A stretch of DNA of 64,000 nucleotides, from positions 310,001-374,000 of the forward strand of contig NZ_JANQJQ010000021.1 of the NCBI RefSeq assembly GCF_028281565.1, written 5' to 3'. Under the pieces are notes generated by a model. The model was not told the DNA's origin, did no database searches, and saw only the letters and a list, made by a program, of their open reading frames with translations. Source of the DNA: Seonamhaeicola sp. (GTDB lineage: Bacteria; Bacteroidota; Bacteroidia; Flavobacteriales; Flavobacteriaceae). Below are positions 42,976 to 52,498 of this stretch, in pieces. Position 1 is the stretch's first letter. Each line of letters starts with the position of its first letter. The translations under genes and the position numbers were made by a program.

Positions 42976-45693
42976 TTAATATTTTAAAGTAAAGTGGTTT
43001 TTAAAAATCCTACCGTCCTGTAACCTGACAGAAAACCAGTAATCATCTGATGGTAATTTTTCTCCGTTAAATAATCCATCCCAACCTTCACCTAACGGAC
43101 TTAATTCTTTTATTAGTTTTCCGTATCTGTCAAATATCTGGATTTTTGTATCAGGCTGGAACATGCTTGAAACCCCAAGTACCTGCCATGTGTCATTAAA
43201 ACCATCATTATTTGGCGTTAAATATTTTGGAAACCCAATCACACTAATTCTTTCAGGTACTGTAGCTCCGCAATCATTTTTAACATCTCTTACGATAACA
43301 GAATAAAACCCCGGAGCTACATTCTCAAATACATGGCTATCCTGGTATGAGGCATATACTAAACCGTTTTGATCAAGCAAACTGTATTGGTATTCGCCTT
43401 CCCCGTAAGCCATCACCGTCACAACATTATTTTGAGAAGCGTCTTCAATCTTAATATCCTCAATAGTGGCAATATTAGAAGCCTCAACGATTATGGTTCG
43501 GGTTTTTGAACACCTATTAGAGTTGGTAACCGTAACGACATAATCTTTAGCTTCATTGACGTCAATACTATAAGTGTTGTCTCCGGTAGACCAGTCATAG
43601 CTATAATTTGTAGGGCTGTCATTTATCAAACCGGCATTCAATGTAATGACAGACGGGAAATAGTTAAGGCAATAATAAACAAGATCTTCGGTATCTATAT
43701 TTGGAAGTTCATTAACCGTAAGTGATACTTCACTAATACCATAGCAATTATTAGCATTTTCCACCCTGGCATAAATGGTTTGATTATAAGGCGTTGTATT
43801 TGTAAAGGAATCACCTAAATTATTCTGTTCTAAGAGGGCCTCTTCATAAGTTTGGTAATAGGAAACGGTTAACCCCGAAGGTAATCCGCTGATTACTTCA
43901 CTATCAATATCTTTTAAATTGAAGCTATAAAAACCATCTTCAGAACCATCATCGTCACAGACCTCAATCGATGTGTCATTGGAATCTGTCACACTAACAT
44001 CTAAAGTAAGTTCGGCATATGCATAGCAATTAGTCAGCGTATTAAGAACTTCAACATAAATAGTTTGCGGGTTGGACGTATTGGCAAATGAACTACCGTC
44101 AATCTCATTAGTTCTGGCTGCATCCGTATAAAACCTGGTAGATGTGTTATTATCACTTTCATTTAGATCAACAATAGCTTCATTTAAATTAAAAAGTGTA
44201 AAGCCATCGGCCATACCATCTTCATCACATTGTAAAATAGTATGATTATTGGCAATGGGGTTAGGGTTAAATAAAACAAAAGCATCACCTTCGATAGCGC
44301 AGTCACCATTATTTGGGTCTATATAAACTTCATAATGGCCACTTTGGGTTACTATCAAATCATAATCCGTTTCCGGTAGCGGTGTTTCATCCAGTGTCCA
44401 GCTGTAGGTTGCACCGGGGATGTCAACTGAAGTAAGCCGGTACGAATCCCCTTCACAAAGGTTCAGGTTTGTGGCACTTTCTCCGTTTTTAATAATATCA
44501 ACTTGTTTATTAAAGAATGAGGCAATAAATGGAGGGAGGCCCTGCGATGACGTATTAGGGAACAGGTTTACAGCATTATGTTGATAGTTGCAGGCAACAC
44601 CTAAATTGTTTGGGTTATGAATGACTCCCAGATATGGTAAGCCTTGAGTATAAGTAGCACTTAAGGCCCTGTATATTTTTCCGTTGGGACCAAGTTGCAG
44701 GGCACCTCTATACAAAATCCTGTCATCCAGAATTGCTTGTGATCCCTGAATATCCGGGGCCATCATATTAAACTGAACTAAAACAGACGTGTGATTGGAA
44801 GGGATCTCATTGTTTGATCTGTTTTCCACATCAAAAAAGTTGTTAGAGGCGTGTACATAGAGTAATTGACTGTTAGGAGAAAACTCAATGCCATACGGAA
44901 AAGGACTACCTTCACTGGCAATGGCTATATCTTGTAGGTTAGTGACCTGTCCCGTAAAAGCATCAAAATCAAAAACCTGCAAACCACTGCTAACATGGGC
45001 AGCGGCCATTTTTGTTCCGTCCGGTGATACTTTTAAATAACCCCGTCTATCGGTAATTATTGAAGAAAATGTAGACTTAACAGAGGTTGGGCTTACCCCC
45101 GAATCGCTAACTTCAAAGGCGTGAAAGGTATTGTATTCAGCCGTAATACCATCTTCTGAAGCCATGGTAATAACCCAAATGGATTTTGTGATACAATCTT
45201 TTAAAACAGCCGTTAATTTTTCCGAACAATGCTGAAGCAGGTTTACATTTTTTTGAGTGATGCCTCCCAAACCACCATCAAGCGTCATATCCACAATAGA
45301 ATAGTTGAAACCATTATCGGGATCTAAACCAACTGTAGTATCCACCGTAAATATGTAATAAATATTTTTATCATCAGGTTTGGGTACTATAATGGCGGAT
45401 TGGGTACTGGAGTTGTCGCCAAATAACCCCAAGCCATTCATCATTTGGCTATGATTTCTATTCCATACTATGGTACCGTCAGTATAGAACAACAGGTTTC
45501 CGGCCTCATCTGAAATAGATGAACAGCCTTCATTAGTGAACAATTGGCCATTATCAACCGAAGTAATGGAGTTACTTGCCAGGTTAAACTGAATGCCCGA
45601 ACCAAAACCAAAATACCAGTTAGATGCCTGTCTTTGAGCAAAGACGCACATACTAAAAACACACAATATGAGGGATGCGGTGATTTTTTTCAT
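42976..45693 (-). CDS. T9SS type B cargo protein, 905 residues, with beta-propeller-like head
   Basis: A signal peptide (ending CVFAQ, residue 19) is followed by a ~380-residue head that looks like a WD/YVTN beta-propeller: NWYFGFGSGIQFNLASNSIT, AGNLLFYTDGTIVWN, LKVSPDGTKMAAAHVSSGLQ, GIEFSPNSQLLYVHASNNFF. Two CD-repeats (QCDEDGMADGFTLFNLN, VCDDDGSEDGFYSFNLK), an Ig-like region and the type B sorting domain (YLTPNNDGFNDTWQVLGV ... HFTLKY) complete it. Exported via Sec and T9SS. It is the first of the four-gene minus-strand run, with a -7 box just after the ABC permease stop. Confidence 0.87.
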   Translation of the reverse strand: MKKITASLILCVFSMCVFAQRQASNWYFGFGSGIQFNLASNSITSVDNGQLFTNEGCSSISDEAGNLLFYTDGTIVWNRNHSQMMNGLGLFGDNSSTQSAIIVPKPDDKNIYYIFTVDTTVGLDPDNGFNYSIVDMTLDGGLGGITQKNVNLLQHCSEKLTAVLKDCITKSIWVITMASEDGITAEYNTFHAFEVSDSGVSPTSVKSTFSSIITDRRGYLKVSPDGTKMAAAHVSSGLQVFDFDAFTGQVTNLQDIAIASEGSPFPYGIEFSPNSQLLYVHASNNFFDVENRSNNEIPSNHTSVLVQFNMMAPDIQGSQAILDDRILYRGALQLGPNGKIYRALSATYTQGLPYLGVIHNPNNLGVACNYQHNAVNLFPNTSSQGLPPFIASFFNKQVDIIKNGESATNLNLCEGDSYRLTSVDIPGATYSWTLDETPLPETDYDLIVTQSGHYEVYIDPNNGDCAIEGDAFVLFNPNPIANNHTILQCDEDGMADGFTLFNLNEAIVDLNESDNNTSTRFYTDAARTNEIDGSSFANTSNPQTIYVEVLNTLTNCYAYAELTLDVSVTDSNDTSIEVCDDDGSEDGFYSFNLKDIDSEVISGLPSGLTVSYYQTYEEALLEQNNLGDSFTNTTPYNQTIYARVENANNCYGISEVSLTVNELPNIDTEDLVYYCLNYFPSVITLNAGLINDSPTNYSYDWSTGDNTYSIDVNEAKDYVVTVTNSNRCSKTRTIIVEASNIATIEDIKIEDASQNNVVTVMAYGEGEYQYSLLDQNGLVYASYQDSHVFENVAPGFYSVIVRDVKNDCGATVPERISVIGFPKYLTPNNDGFNDTWQVLGVSSMFQPDTKIQIFDRYGKLIKELSPLGEGWDGLFNGEKLPSDDYWFSVRLQDGRIFKNHFTLKY

Positions 45694-45702
45694 TCTTCTT
45701 CA

Positions 45703-45724
45703 ATAGCCAAGGCTATCAAAGATA
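45703..45724 (-). promoter_or_regulatory. -7 box TATCTTTG and adjoining palindrome
   Basis: CAAAGATA at 45717-45724 reads TATCTTTG on the minus strand. Directly downstream, over the expected start of transcription, is the palindrome ATAGCCAAGGCTAT (45703-45716). It could be an operator or an RNA hairpin at the 5' end of the T9SS-cargo transcript. Confidence 0.5.
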
Positions 45725-46549
45725 TTATAAATCGCGCTTTTTTAATAATCTATACGATAAAAAGATAAATAAGGCTGTCCAAGCCAAAACTATAGCCATT
45801 TCATGCCAATGTACTGCATAATCGTAAGCTAAATTTGCTTTTTCAGGAAATTTTGTCATAGCAATTCTTTGAAAAGGCTGGTCTATTAGCTTATACATAG
45901 ATTTTAGCGGGAAGAAATTTTGTATTTTTTCAGCGGTGTCTACGTTGAACTTCCAGGTGATTAAACCAAATATTATCCACTCAAGGATATATAGAATAAA
46001 CAAAAATGCTAAAGCAAAAGCCGATCGTTTTACAAGCATTCCAAAGAATAAACACAAGCTGAAAAAACCAATAAGTTTTACAAAATATGCCATTAAAAAC
46101 TCGGTTTCCTGCAAAATTATGGAAGCTTCGTTATAGCTGGAATAATATAAGCCAATACACAAGGAGATCAAGAATATCAATAGGGTTGAAACCAATGAAA
46201 AGAAAATGATGGTATAAAATTTTGAGAGGATAAATTCCTTTTTGCTCAAACCATCAATGAGATTTTGTTTTATGGTTTTATTACTGTATTCATTACCGAT
46301 CATACTAACCACTACTATGGCAAAAAAGAACTTGAACTGAGAGGCAAAAAATGTGGTTAAATGCCAGATAACAGGAAAATTGAAGATCCCTAATTCCCCT
46401 AACTCAAGTGTAAAAAAACCAAAAACATTAATTCTTAAAGACGATAACAGTATAACAAAAAAGGGTAAAATAAACGATACGAAAATCAGTATTTTACTGG
46501 TTCTGTTTAATAGTAATTTTTGTAATTCTAAATTTAAAAGTCTTAACAT
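45725..46549 (-). CDS. ABC-2 type permease
   Basis: The 274-residue protein has six predicted helices with a short N-terminal cytoplasmic segment (LNLELQKLLLNRTSK) and the typical first cytoplasmic loop NEYSNKTIKQNLIDGLSKKE of ABC-2 permeases. It is encoded 4 bases after the ATPase and forms a two-gene exporter. Small ABC-2 exporters of this type handle antibiotics, lantibiotics or lipids. It is not obviously related to T9SS, although it lies directly upstream of the cargo genes. Confidence 0.85.
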   Translation of the reverse strand: MLRLLNLELQKLLLNRTSKILIFVSFILPFFVILLSSLRINVFGFFTLELGELGIFNFPVIWHLTTFFASQFKFFFAIVVVSMIGNEYSNKTIKQNLIDGLSKKEFILSKFYTIIFFSLVSTLLIFLISLCIGLYYSSYNEASIILQETEFLMAYFVKLIGFFSLCLFFGMLVKRSAFALAFLFILYILEWIIFGLITWKFNVDTAEKIQNFFPLKSMYKLIDQPFQRIAMTKFPEKANLAYDYAVHWHEMAIVLAWTALFIFLSYRLLKKRDL

Positions 46550-46553
46550 GTTA

Positions 46554-47462
46554 CTAAATTTGGTTGGTTTGGTTATCTGTTAGTTGCAGGAATTGTTCTT
46601 CTAAGCTTTCTTTTCGTTGGATCAGGTGCGTGAGTACAATACCATTTTCAAAAAGATATTTGTTAAAGGCATCAGACTTCATGGGTTCCGTTAAAAAAGC
46701 AGTAATCAAATCATCTTCCACTTTAATGTTCCCAAAGGATTTATGGTTTTCCAACAGTTTAACCAGGGCCTCATTATCATTACATTTTAACTCAAAGAAA
46801 CCGTGGCTTGAGATCATTTCGTCTACTCTGCCGGAATACAATTTTTCTCCTTTTCTTAAAACGACCACATGGGAGCACACTTTTTCAACCTCATCCAATA
46901 AATGTGAGGCCAACAAAATGGTAGTGCCTTTAGCGGCAATTTGTTTAATAATCTCTCTGATCTGGTGAATTCCCTGAGGGTCTAAACCATTCGTAGGTTC
47001 ATCTAAAATTAAAATTTCCGGATCATTTAAAAGGGCAGAGGCAATAGCCAGTCGTTGTTTCATACCTAATGAAAAGGTTCTGAATTTACTGTCTTTTCGA
47101 TCTAAAAGCCCAACAATCTCAAGCTTTTCATCAATTTTACCATAATCAACACCTTTAATTTTACAAACCAGTTTTAGGTTTTGATATCCGGACATATACG
47201 GGTAAAAATTGGGACGCTCTATAATAGCACCTACTTTTTTCAAGGCATCATGGGTTGAGGTATTGCCGTCAAACCAGTGAAAGTCGCCGTGCGTTTTGTT
47301 GACTACATTTAAAACAACTCCCAAAGTAGTTGATTTTCCACTGCCGTTAGGCCCCAGAATACCATAGACATTTCCTTTGTTAATGGTAAACGATAAATCT
47401 TTTACTGCTGTTAGATACCCAAATTTTTTGGTGAGATTATTAATTGTAAGAATGGATTCCAA
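46554..47462 (-). CDS. ABC transporter ATP-binding protein
   Basis: The 302-residue ATPase has Walker A GPNGSGKSTT (about residues 37-46), signature FSLGMKQRLAIASAL, Walker B ILILDEPTNGLDPQG and the switch His in LASHLLDEVE. It starts with TTG at 47462; the residues after it (SILTINNLTKKFG) match the usual first strand, so the start is well placed. The C-terminal extension resembles that of exporter ATPases of the BcrA type. It pairs with the permease encoded 4 bases downstream. Confidence 0.92.
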   Translation of the reverse strand: MESILTINNLTKKFGYLTAVKDLSFTINKGNVYGILGPNGSGKSTTLGVVLNVVNKTHGDFHWFDGNTSTHDALKKVGAIIERPNFYPYMSGYQNLKLVCKIKGVDYGKIDEKLEIVGLLDRKDSKFRTFSLGMKQRLAIASALLNDPEILILDEPTNGLDPQGIHQIREIIKQIAAKGTTILLASHLLDEVEKVCSHVVVLRKGEKLYSGRVDEMISSHGFFELKCNDNEALVKLLENHKSFGNIKVEDDLITAFLTEPMKSDAFNKYLFENGIVLTHLIQRKESLEEQFLQLTDNQTNQI

Positions 47463-47583
47463 ATTGTAACGTTTTTTATGTCAAAATCCATTTGACATTG
47501 GTTAGTTATATGGGTAAGACGAGCCTGTTCTTATTTTGTTACAGGATAGCGATAAAACCTTTAAAATTACCTAATTTTACATC

Positions 47584-48645
47584 ATGAAGGATTTAAAAAT
47601 ATCTAAAAAGAAACCAACGTATCCGGTTAGCGAGAAATTAAGCAACTACCTCACTGAATATAATAGAAATATAGAAATCCCTATTTTTTATCATGATTTA
47701 TTACGCTTTCAGGGTTCGGTAGTGGTCTATGATGAAAATGATAATGATACGTTATGGATTAGAGTGTATTATAATGATTATGAGCGCGAAGAAATAGAGC
47801 TGTCACTAAAGAAAGTTTATACTATTTTACATTCCGACGGAAATGAGGAAGTGCATCCTTTTTTAAGTGTTGATGCTATTGATTATTGCACGTTTGGAAA
47901 TTCAAAACCCTTCAGAATAAAAATCAGAAATATTTTAAATGACAACTATACGTATTTTTATATAAAAACAGCTGATGCTTCCCGGATTTACGGTTTGGAA
48001 CTTGAGCATATGCTGTCTCCCTATAACCTTAATTTTTTAGTTTATAGGGATACTTTAATTGAAGAACATATTGCGGGAATTCCCGGAGATGTGTTTATAA
48101 AGGATATGCTGCCTAGTTGTAATAAATCTGAAAAAGCTCAAATAGCCAAGGAGTTTGTGAAATTCAACGAGCGTTGTATGATCAGGCTTTTGGGTGATAT
48201 GCGCTCCTACAATTATGTTATTGTGCCCACACATGATTTTGATCATGTAGTGTATAAGATCAGAGCTATTGATTTTGACCAGCAATCCTATGAAGGCAAG
48301 TTTAATATTTACAGGCCACAATTCTTCAAGGAAAATCTGGAAATGGTTCAAATGGTATCGCAAACTTTTCAAAAGTTGTCCATAGCGCAGTATAAAACGG
48401 AAGAGCGTTCCATTTTGGTTAAGCGTTTAAAAAGTTTTCACGACAGGATTGAGTCGTTATTATCCTGTATGAAAGTGGATACGATATCTACCAAACAACA
48501 TATTGAAATGCTTAGAAGCGACATTTTCAGGTATTCCAAAGACGAAAAGTTTAATAACTGTAATAGTATGGGGCAAATACTAAAATGCGGATTGGAATTT
48601 TTAACAACAAACTACGAGAATGTGAATCCGTTGAAACTGGGCTAA
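47584..48645 (+). CDS. Conserved-looking unknown protein with kinase-like motifs
   Basis: The 353-residue soluble protein matches no family I can name. The N-terminal ~130 residues look beta-rich (SVVVYDENDNDTLWIRVYYN). The centre contains two segments resembling the catalytic core of protein-kinase-like folds: LLGDMRSYNYVI, comparable with HGDLxxxNVLI, and KIRAIDFDQQSYEG, comparable with the metal-binding DFG/DFD. The His of the first motif is missing. The C-terminal ~90 residues are helical with three cysteines. It may be a pseudokinase or an atypical kinase; that is inference. It converges on the next gene with a 2-base gap. Confidence 0.55.
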   Translation: MKDLKISKKKPTYPVSEKLSNYLTEYNRNIEIPIFYHDLLRFQGSVVVYDENDNDTLWIRVYYNDYEREEIELSLKKVYTILHSDGNEEVHPFLSVDAIDYCTFGNSKPFRIKIRNILNDNYTYFYIKTADASRIYGLELEHMLSPYNLNFLVYRDTLIEEHIAGIPGDVFIKDMLPSCNKSEKAQIAKEFVKFNERCMIRLLGDMRSYNYVIVPTHDFDHVVYKIRAIDFDQQSYEGKFNIYRPQFFKENLEMVQMVSQTFQKLSIAQYKTEERSILVKRLKSFHDRIESLLSCMKVDTISTKQHIEMLRSDIFRYSKDEKFNNCNSMGQILKCGLEFLTTNYENVNPLKLG

Positions 48646-48647
48646 TA

Positions 48648-49163
48648 CTAATTCCAGTTTTCGTCAAAATCTAAGTTGGTGTAATCATCAACATCAAAGT
48701 CGTCTTCAAATTCATTGAAAACATCCTCATCGGACTCTGATTCAAATAAGCGATCAGGAGCGGTGTCGGGAATTTGCCCGTGAACAAACATGAGGTTCGG
48801 ATAATCCGTACTTTCTGCTTCTTCAACGATTTCGGCAAGTTCTACATAGAACGTCCACATGCTTAAAAAGTCGTAGACATATATAAGTTTTGGTTGTGCT
48901 TCATGAACCACATCATTGATCGTAGTTTCATTCATTAGACGCGCAGAACCATCATCGCTTAAATCGAATAACGAAATTTCTTCGCCCTGATTCCAGTGCT
49001 CATCACTTATATAGAACGATGCCATCTCACTACCTTCAAACCCAAAAGATTGGGTGATGATATTGTGTAAATCTTCTAAAGAGTCACTTTCTCTAATCTC
49101 TAAATCACGAAAAATATCGTCTTCCGTATCATTATCAAGTATTACTCTAAATCTATAAATCAT
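48648..49163 (-). CDS. pRiA4b ORF-3-like (IS1096 TnpR-like) protein
   Basis: The 171-residue acidic protein starts MIYRFRVILDNDTEDDIFRD, followed by LEDLHNIITQSFGFEGSEMA and SFYISDEHWNQG, the pattern of the plasmid pRiA4b ORF-3 family. The family was named from a transposon passenger but is widespread in chromosomes, and its role is unknown. The C-terminal 40 residues are almost all Asp, Glu, Phe and Asn. No transposon ends or transposase flank it here. Confidence 0.8.
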   Translation of the reverse strand: MIYRFRVILDNDTEDDIFRDLEIRESDSLEDLHNIITQSFGFEGSEMASFYISDEHWNQGEEISLFDLSDDGSARLMNETTINDVVHEAQPKLIYVYDFLSMWTFYVELAEIVEEAESTDYPNLMFVHGQIPDTAPDRLFESESDEDVFNEFEDDFDVDDYTNLDFDENWN

Positions 49164-49199
49164 GATGCAAAATTATGAGGCAAAGTTAAGCTTTTTAGA

Positions 49200-50219
49200 T
49201 TATTTGCTAAAACGATGCAGTGTAAATGTCATGGCGCTTAATAAGAAAAAAGCACCCACCTGATGGGCCACACCTAACCAAACGGGAACTTGTAAAAGTA
49301 TGGTGAAAACACCCAATAAAAATTGAAGCCCGACCATGATCATTAGTGCCTTAATTCCCTTTGATTGAAGTTTTGTTAAGTTTAGTTTTTTTGAGTTTTT
49401 CCATATAAGAAATACCAATAAAACCACTACATAGGCTAAGATTCTGTGAACAAACTGAACGCCGCTTTTACCTTCAATAAAATTTTTATAAAGCGGGTCT
49501 TGCTCTATATAAACCGTTTCGTGCATAAACTTGCCTTCGCTCATCATGGGCCAGTGATTATGGATAAATCCGGCATCTAATCCGGCAACAAAGGCTCCGT
49601 AAATAATTTGCAATAACAAAATGGCAAGGCTAAACCTGACCAGGTTTCTAAATTTAATATCCACAGGTTTCTTATTGGGATATCTCAGATCAAGTGCTAC
49701 CCAATAGGTATATGCAAAGGTTATAAATGCCGTAGTAAGGTGTGCAGCGAGCCTGTAATGGCTTACATCCGGATTGTCTACCAATCCGCTTTTAACCATA
49801 TACCAGCCTAAAAACCCTTGAAAGGCACCTAGTCCAAGTAAAATGATTGATTTTTTGATGGTAGGTTTTGAAAGTTGTTTGGTTATTAAAAAGTACAAGA
49901 ACGGAATAAAAAATACAATACCAATGAGCCTTCCAATGACCCGGTGCAACCATTCCCAAAAATAAATGTCTTTAAAATCCTGTAATGTAAAATGACTGTT
50001 CAGCTTTTGATATTCAGGGTATTGTTTGTACAAATCAAAAGCTTCTTGCCATTCTACCTCATTCATTGGGGGAATAGTGCCTGAGATCAATTTATAATTT
50101 GAAATGGAGAGCCCCGAATGCGTTAATCTTGTAATACCACCAACCACCACCATAACAAAGATGAGGAAGCATCCGGTTAGCAGCCAGTAAATAACTTTTT
50201 TATTGTCTTTGTTCATCAT
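49200..50219 (-). CDS. ctaA: Heme A synthase (COX15/CtaA)
   Basis: CtaA oxidises the C8 methyl of heme O to give heme A for cytochrome c oxidase. The 339-residue membrane protein has eight helices. GGITRLTHSGLSISNYKLIS after helix 1 is the family signature; paired heme-ligand histidines lie in EWLHRVIGRLIG, SHYRLAAHLTTAF, FVHRILAYVV and GVAHQVGAFFLLS. The extracellular cysteine pair of the Bacillus type is absent, so this is the mitochondrial/COX15-like class. It implies a heme-a-type terminal oxidase in this organism. Confidence 0.93.
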   Translation of the reverse strand: MMNKDNKKVIYWLLTGCFLIFVMVVVGGITRLTHSGLSISNYKLISGTIPPMNEVEWQEAFDLYKQYPEYQKLNSHFTLQDFKDIYFWEWLHRVIGRLIGIVFFIPFLYFLITKQLSKPTIKKSIILLGLGAFQGFLGWYMVKSGLVDNPDVSHYRLAAHLTTAFITFAYTYWVALDLRYPNKKPVDIKFRNLVRFSLAILLLQIIYGAFVAGLDAGFIHNHWPMMSEGKFMHETVYIEQDPLYKNFIEGKSGVQFVHRILAYVVVLLVFLIWKNSKKLNLTKLQSKGIKALMIMVGLQFLLGVFTILLQVPVWLGVAHQVGAFFLLSAMTFTLHRFSK

Positions 50220-50220
50220 T

Positions 50221-50673
50221 TTAAGAAAGTATTTTTTTAAAGCACAGGCTATTGGCTATGTCCTTGTACGGTCCGTAATTAGGAATAACCTGGTAACGCT
50301 TTTTTTTATAAAAATTCACAGCTTCAATCTGCCGTTTCCCGGTTTCTAAAACACAAATGTTATAACGGGCTTCTTTAGCCCAGGTTTCCAATTCCTTTAA
50401 TATTAGTGTTGCTACTCCCTTACCTCTATACTCCGGAAGCGTGAACATGCGTTTAATTTCAACAGCATCGTCATCAAATTTTTTAAAAGCACCACAACCT
50501 ACAGGAATAGAGTCATGATAGGCAATCACCACATGGTTTAGAACATCAATGTTGTTGTATTGCATATAAAAATCATGCTCCGTCCCGTCAACGGTTTTTA
50601 AATAGCCATTCAATAGGTTTACCAGTGCAATAAAGGCTTCATTTTTGGAGTTTGTTCTTACCAGTTTAATCAT
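50221..50673 (-). CDS. GNAT-family N-acetyltransferase
   Basis: The 150-residue protein has the GNAT core: [40 protein letters not shown] with the acetyl-CoA loop (R/Q)xxGxGxA as RGKGVA, and [20 protein letters not shown]. The substrate is not predictable. ATG 50673 is preferred to an in-frame TTG at 50679; the ATG overlaps the end of the CCA-adding enzyme gene by 8 bases, so the two are coupled. Confidence 0.88.
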   Translation of the reverse strand: MIKLVRTNSKNEAFIALVNLLNGYLKTVDGTEHDFYMQYNNIDVLNHVVIAYHDSIPVGCGAFKKFDDDAVEIKRMFTLPEYRGKGVATLILKELETWAKEARYNICVLETGKRQIEAVNFYKKKRYQVIPNYGPYKDIANSLCFKKILS

Positions 50674-52090
50674 TACCAATGACTTTTAATCCCAGTTTTT
50701 TACCTTTTTCCAGCATAAGATTGTAAGCCGCTTCATATTCATTGGGAATATCGCCTTCAAGAATGGCTTCCTTTATAAATTCTTTTATAACACCTATTTC
50801 TTTTGAAGGTTTTAAGTTGAAGGTTTTCATGATCTCTTCACCGGAAATAGGCGGTTGAAAATTCCGAACATGATCGCGTGCTTCAACTTCAACAATTTTA
50901 TCGCGTACGATTTTAAAATTGTTATGATATTTTTTGAATCTCTTAGGGTTTTTGGTGGTAATATCGGCTTCGCACAATGTCATAAGATCGTCCACATAAT
51001 CACCGGCATCAAAAACCAGGCGTCTCACGGCGGAATCAGTCACAATATCCTGAGCAAGTACTATGGGGCGTGAGCTCATCAGTACCATTTTCTGTACAAA
51101 TTTCATTTTATCATTCAATGGCATTTTCAATCGCTTGAACAACCGATATACCATTTTAGCTCCTACAAATTCATGCCCATGAAATGTCCAGCCTACTTTT
51201 TTGTTGAATTTTTTAGTTGGAGCCTTGCCTATATCGTGCAATAAAGCAGCCCAACGTAACCAGAGATTATCAGTGTGTTCAGAGATATTATCAACCACTT
51301 CCAGGGTATGATAAAAATTGTCTTTATGACGTTGACCCTCAACTTCTTCAACACCTTTCAAAGCAGTAAGCTCTGGAAGTATATGATCTAATAATCCCGT
51401 TTTTTCCAAAAGTAAAAAGCCTATGGACGGTTTTGGGCTCTCAAGGATCTTGTTCAATTCAGCAACAATACGTTCTTTGGTAATGATCTTAATTCTTGAA
51501 GCATTTTTGGTGATGGCATTTAAACTATGGGCTTCAATAGTAAAATGTAATTGCGTGGCGAACCGTATAGCTCTTAACATTCTTAATGGGTCATCACTAT
51601 AGGTAATGTCCGGATTCAAAGGTGTTCTTATAATCTGGTGTTCTAAATCCTGAATACCATTAAAAGGATCTAACAGTTTACCAAAAGCATCCTCATTCAG
51701 GCCTAAAGCTAAGGCATTTATAGTAAAATCGCGTCGGTTTTGGTCATCTTGTAAGCTGCCATTTTCAACTACGGGGTTTCTGCTATCTTCTGAATACGAT
51801 TCCTTTCGGGCACCAACAAACTCAATCTCAATATCATCATACCTGAGCATGGCCGTACCATAAGTCTTGAAAACCTGAACTTTTGGTTTGTTTGGTAAGT
51901 TTTTGGCAACTTGTTTGGCAAGCTTAATACCACTGCCTATGGCTACAATATCAATATCTTTGGCATTACCACGTTTTAAAATAAAATCGCGCACAAACCC
52001 ACCGATAACGTAAGCTTCCAGCTGAAGTTCTTCAGCCGCCAGGGAAATGGTTCTAAAAACGGGATGTTGTAATGCTTCTTTATAATTCAT
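50666..52090 (-). CDS. cca: CCA tRNA nucleotidyltransferase with HD domain
   Basis: The enzyme adds or repairs the 3' CCA of tRNAs. The 474-residue protein has the class II head domain ([20 protein letters not shown] then IDIVAIG, with the catalytic DxD), [11 protein letters not shown], the ERxxxE-like segment [10 protein letters not shown], and a C-terminal HD domain ([15 protein letters not shown]). ATG 52090 begins the native [12 protein letters not shown]; earlier in-frame starts would run into the inverted repeat of the adjacent GxxExxY cassette. The GNAT gene overlaps its 3' end. Confidence 0.93.
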   Translation of the reverse strand: MNYKEALQHPVFRTISLAAEELQLEAYVIGGFVRDFILKRGNAKDIDIVAIGSGIKLAKQVAKNLPNKPKVQVFKTYGTAMLRYDDIEIEFVGARKESYSEDSRNPVVENGSLQDDQNRRDFTINALALGLNEDAFGKLLDPFNGIQDLEHQIIRTPLNPDITYSDDPLRMLRAIRFATQLHFTIEAHSLNAITKNASRIKIITKERIVAELNKILESPKPSIGFLLLEKTGLLDHILPELTALKGVEEVEGQRHKDNFYHTLEVVDNISEHTDNLWLRWAALLHDIGKAPTKKFNKKVGWTFHGHEFVGAKMVYRLFKRLKMPLNDKMKFVQKMVLMSSRPIVLAQDIVTDSAVRRLVFDAGDYVDDLMTLCEADITTKNPKRFKKYHNNFKIVRDKIVEVEARDHVRNFQPPISGEEIMKTFNLKPSKEIGVIKEFIKEAILEGDIPNEYEAAYNLMLEKGKKLGLKVIGND

Positions 52091-52094
52091 TTTC

Positions 52095-52116
52095 TTGTGG
52101 CCACTAATGCACGAAT
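52095..52116. repeat. Left inverted repeat of the GxxExxY cassette
   Basis: TTGTGGCCACTAATGCACGA and two more bases match the reverse complement of 52499-52520 at 19 of 22 positions. It lies 4 bases before the cca start codon and 2 bases after the GxxExxY stop. Confidence 0.75.
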
Positions 52117-52118
52117 GT

Positions 52119-52493
52119 TTATAAAACAATTCGTTTATGATCTAAAAATTCTTTACTAAAATTTGCCAAAATGGCTAACTTACATTGTGATACTTTCAAG
52201 TAGTTTATACATTGGGCTGTATGTTTGTCATTAAGTTTTTCAATTGATTTTATTTCCAGTATGATTTTATCAAAAACAACAAAATCAGCATAAAATTTAT
52301 GCGGCAAAATAACATCTTTGTAATGTACTTTGTACTCTTTTTCCCTTACAAACGGAATGTCTAGTTTTTTAAACTCATATTCCAAAGCATCTTTATACAC
52401 GATTTCAGAAAAACCACTGCCTAAGTTATTATATACTTCAAATAAGACACCGACTATGGTATAGCTTTTATCTTTATAAATAATGTTAGACAT
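52119..52493 (-). CDS. GxxExxY protein
   Basis: The 124-residue protein belongs to the GxxExxY family, named for the motif seen here as GSGFSEIVY. It then has a nuclease-like core, [20 protein letters not shown] with K(S), which fits a PD-(D/E)xK arrangement (D...ExK), and ends HKRIVL. Members occur in multiple copies in many genomes; their function is not known. The gene is bounded within 2-5 bases by 22-bp inverted repeats at 52095 and 52499, and has no obvious promoter of its own, so it probably relies on readthrough from the upstream tsaC-like gene. Confidence 0.9.
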   Translation of the reverse strand: MSNIIYKDKSYTIVGVLFEVYNNLGSGFSEIVYKDALEYEFKKLDIPFVREKEYKVHYKDVILPHKFYADFVVFDKIILEIKSIEKLNDKHTAQCINYLKVSQCKLAILANFSKEFLDHKRIVL

Positions 52494-52498
52494 AAATT

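Noticed and set aside
29564-45693. Polysaccharide-utilisation or phage tail-fibre locus
   Set aside because: There are no SusC/D, hydrolase or phage genes; the sorting domains and signal peptides clearly mark T9SS cargo.
46564-46968. 134-codon plus-strand frame opposite the ABC ATPase
   Set aside because: It mirrors the conserved ATPase sequence and has no family features.
48648-49163. Transposon origin for the pRiA4b ORF-3-like gene
   Set aside because: The family name comes from a transposon passenger, but no terminal repeats, transposase or composition shift are visible here.
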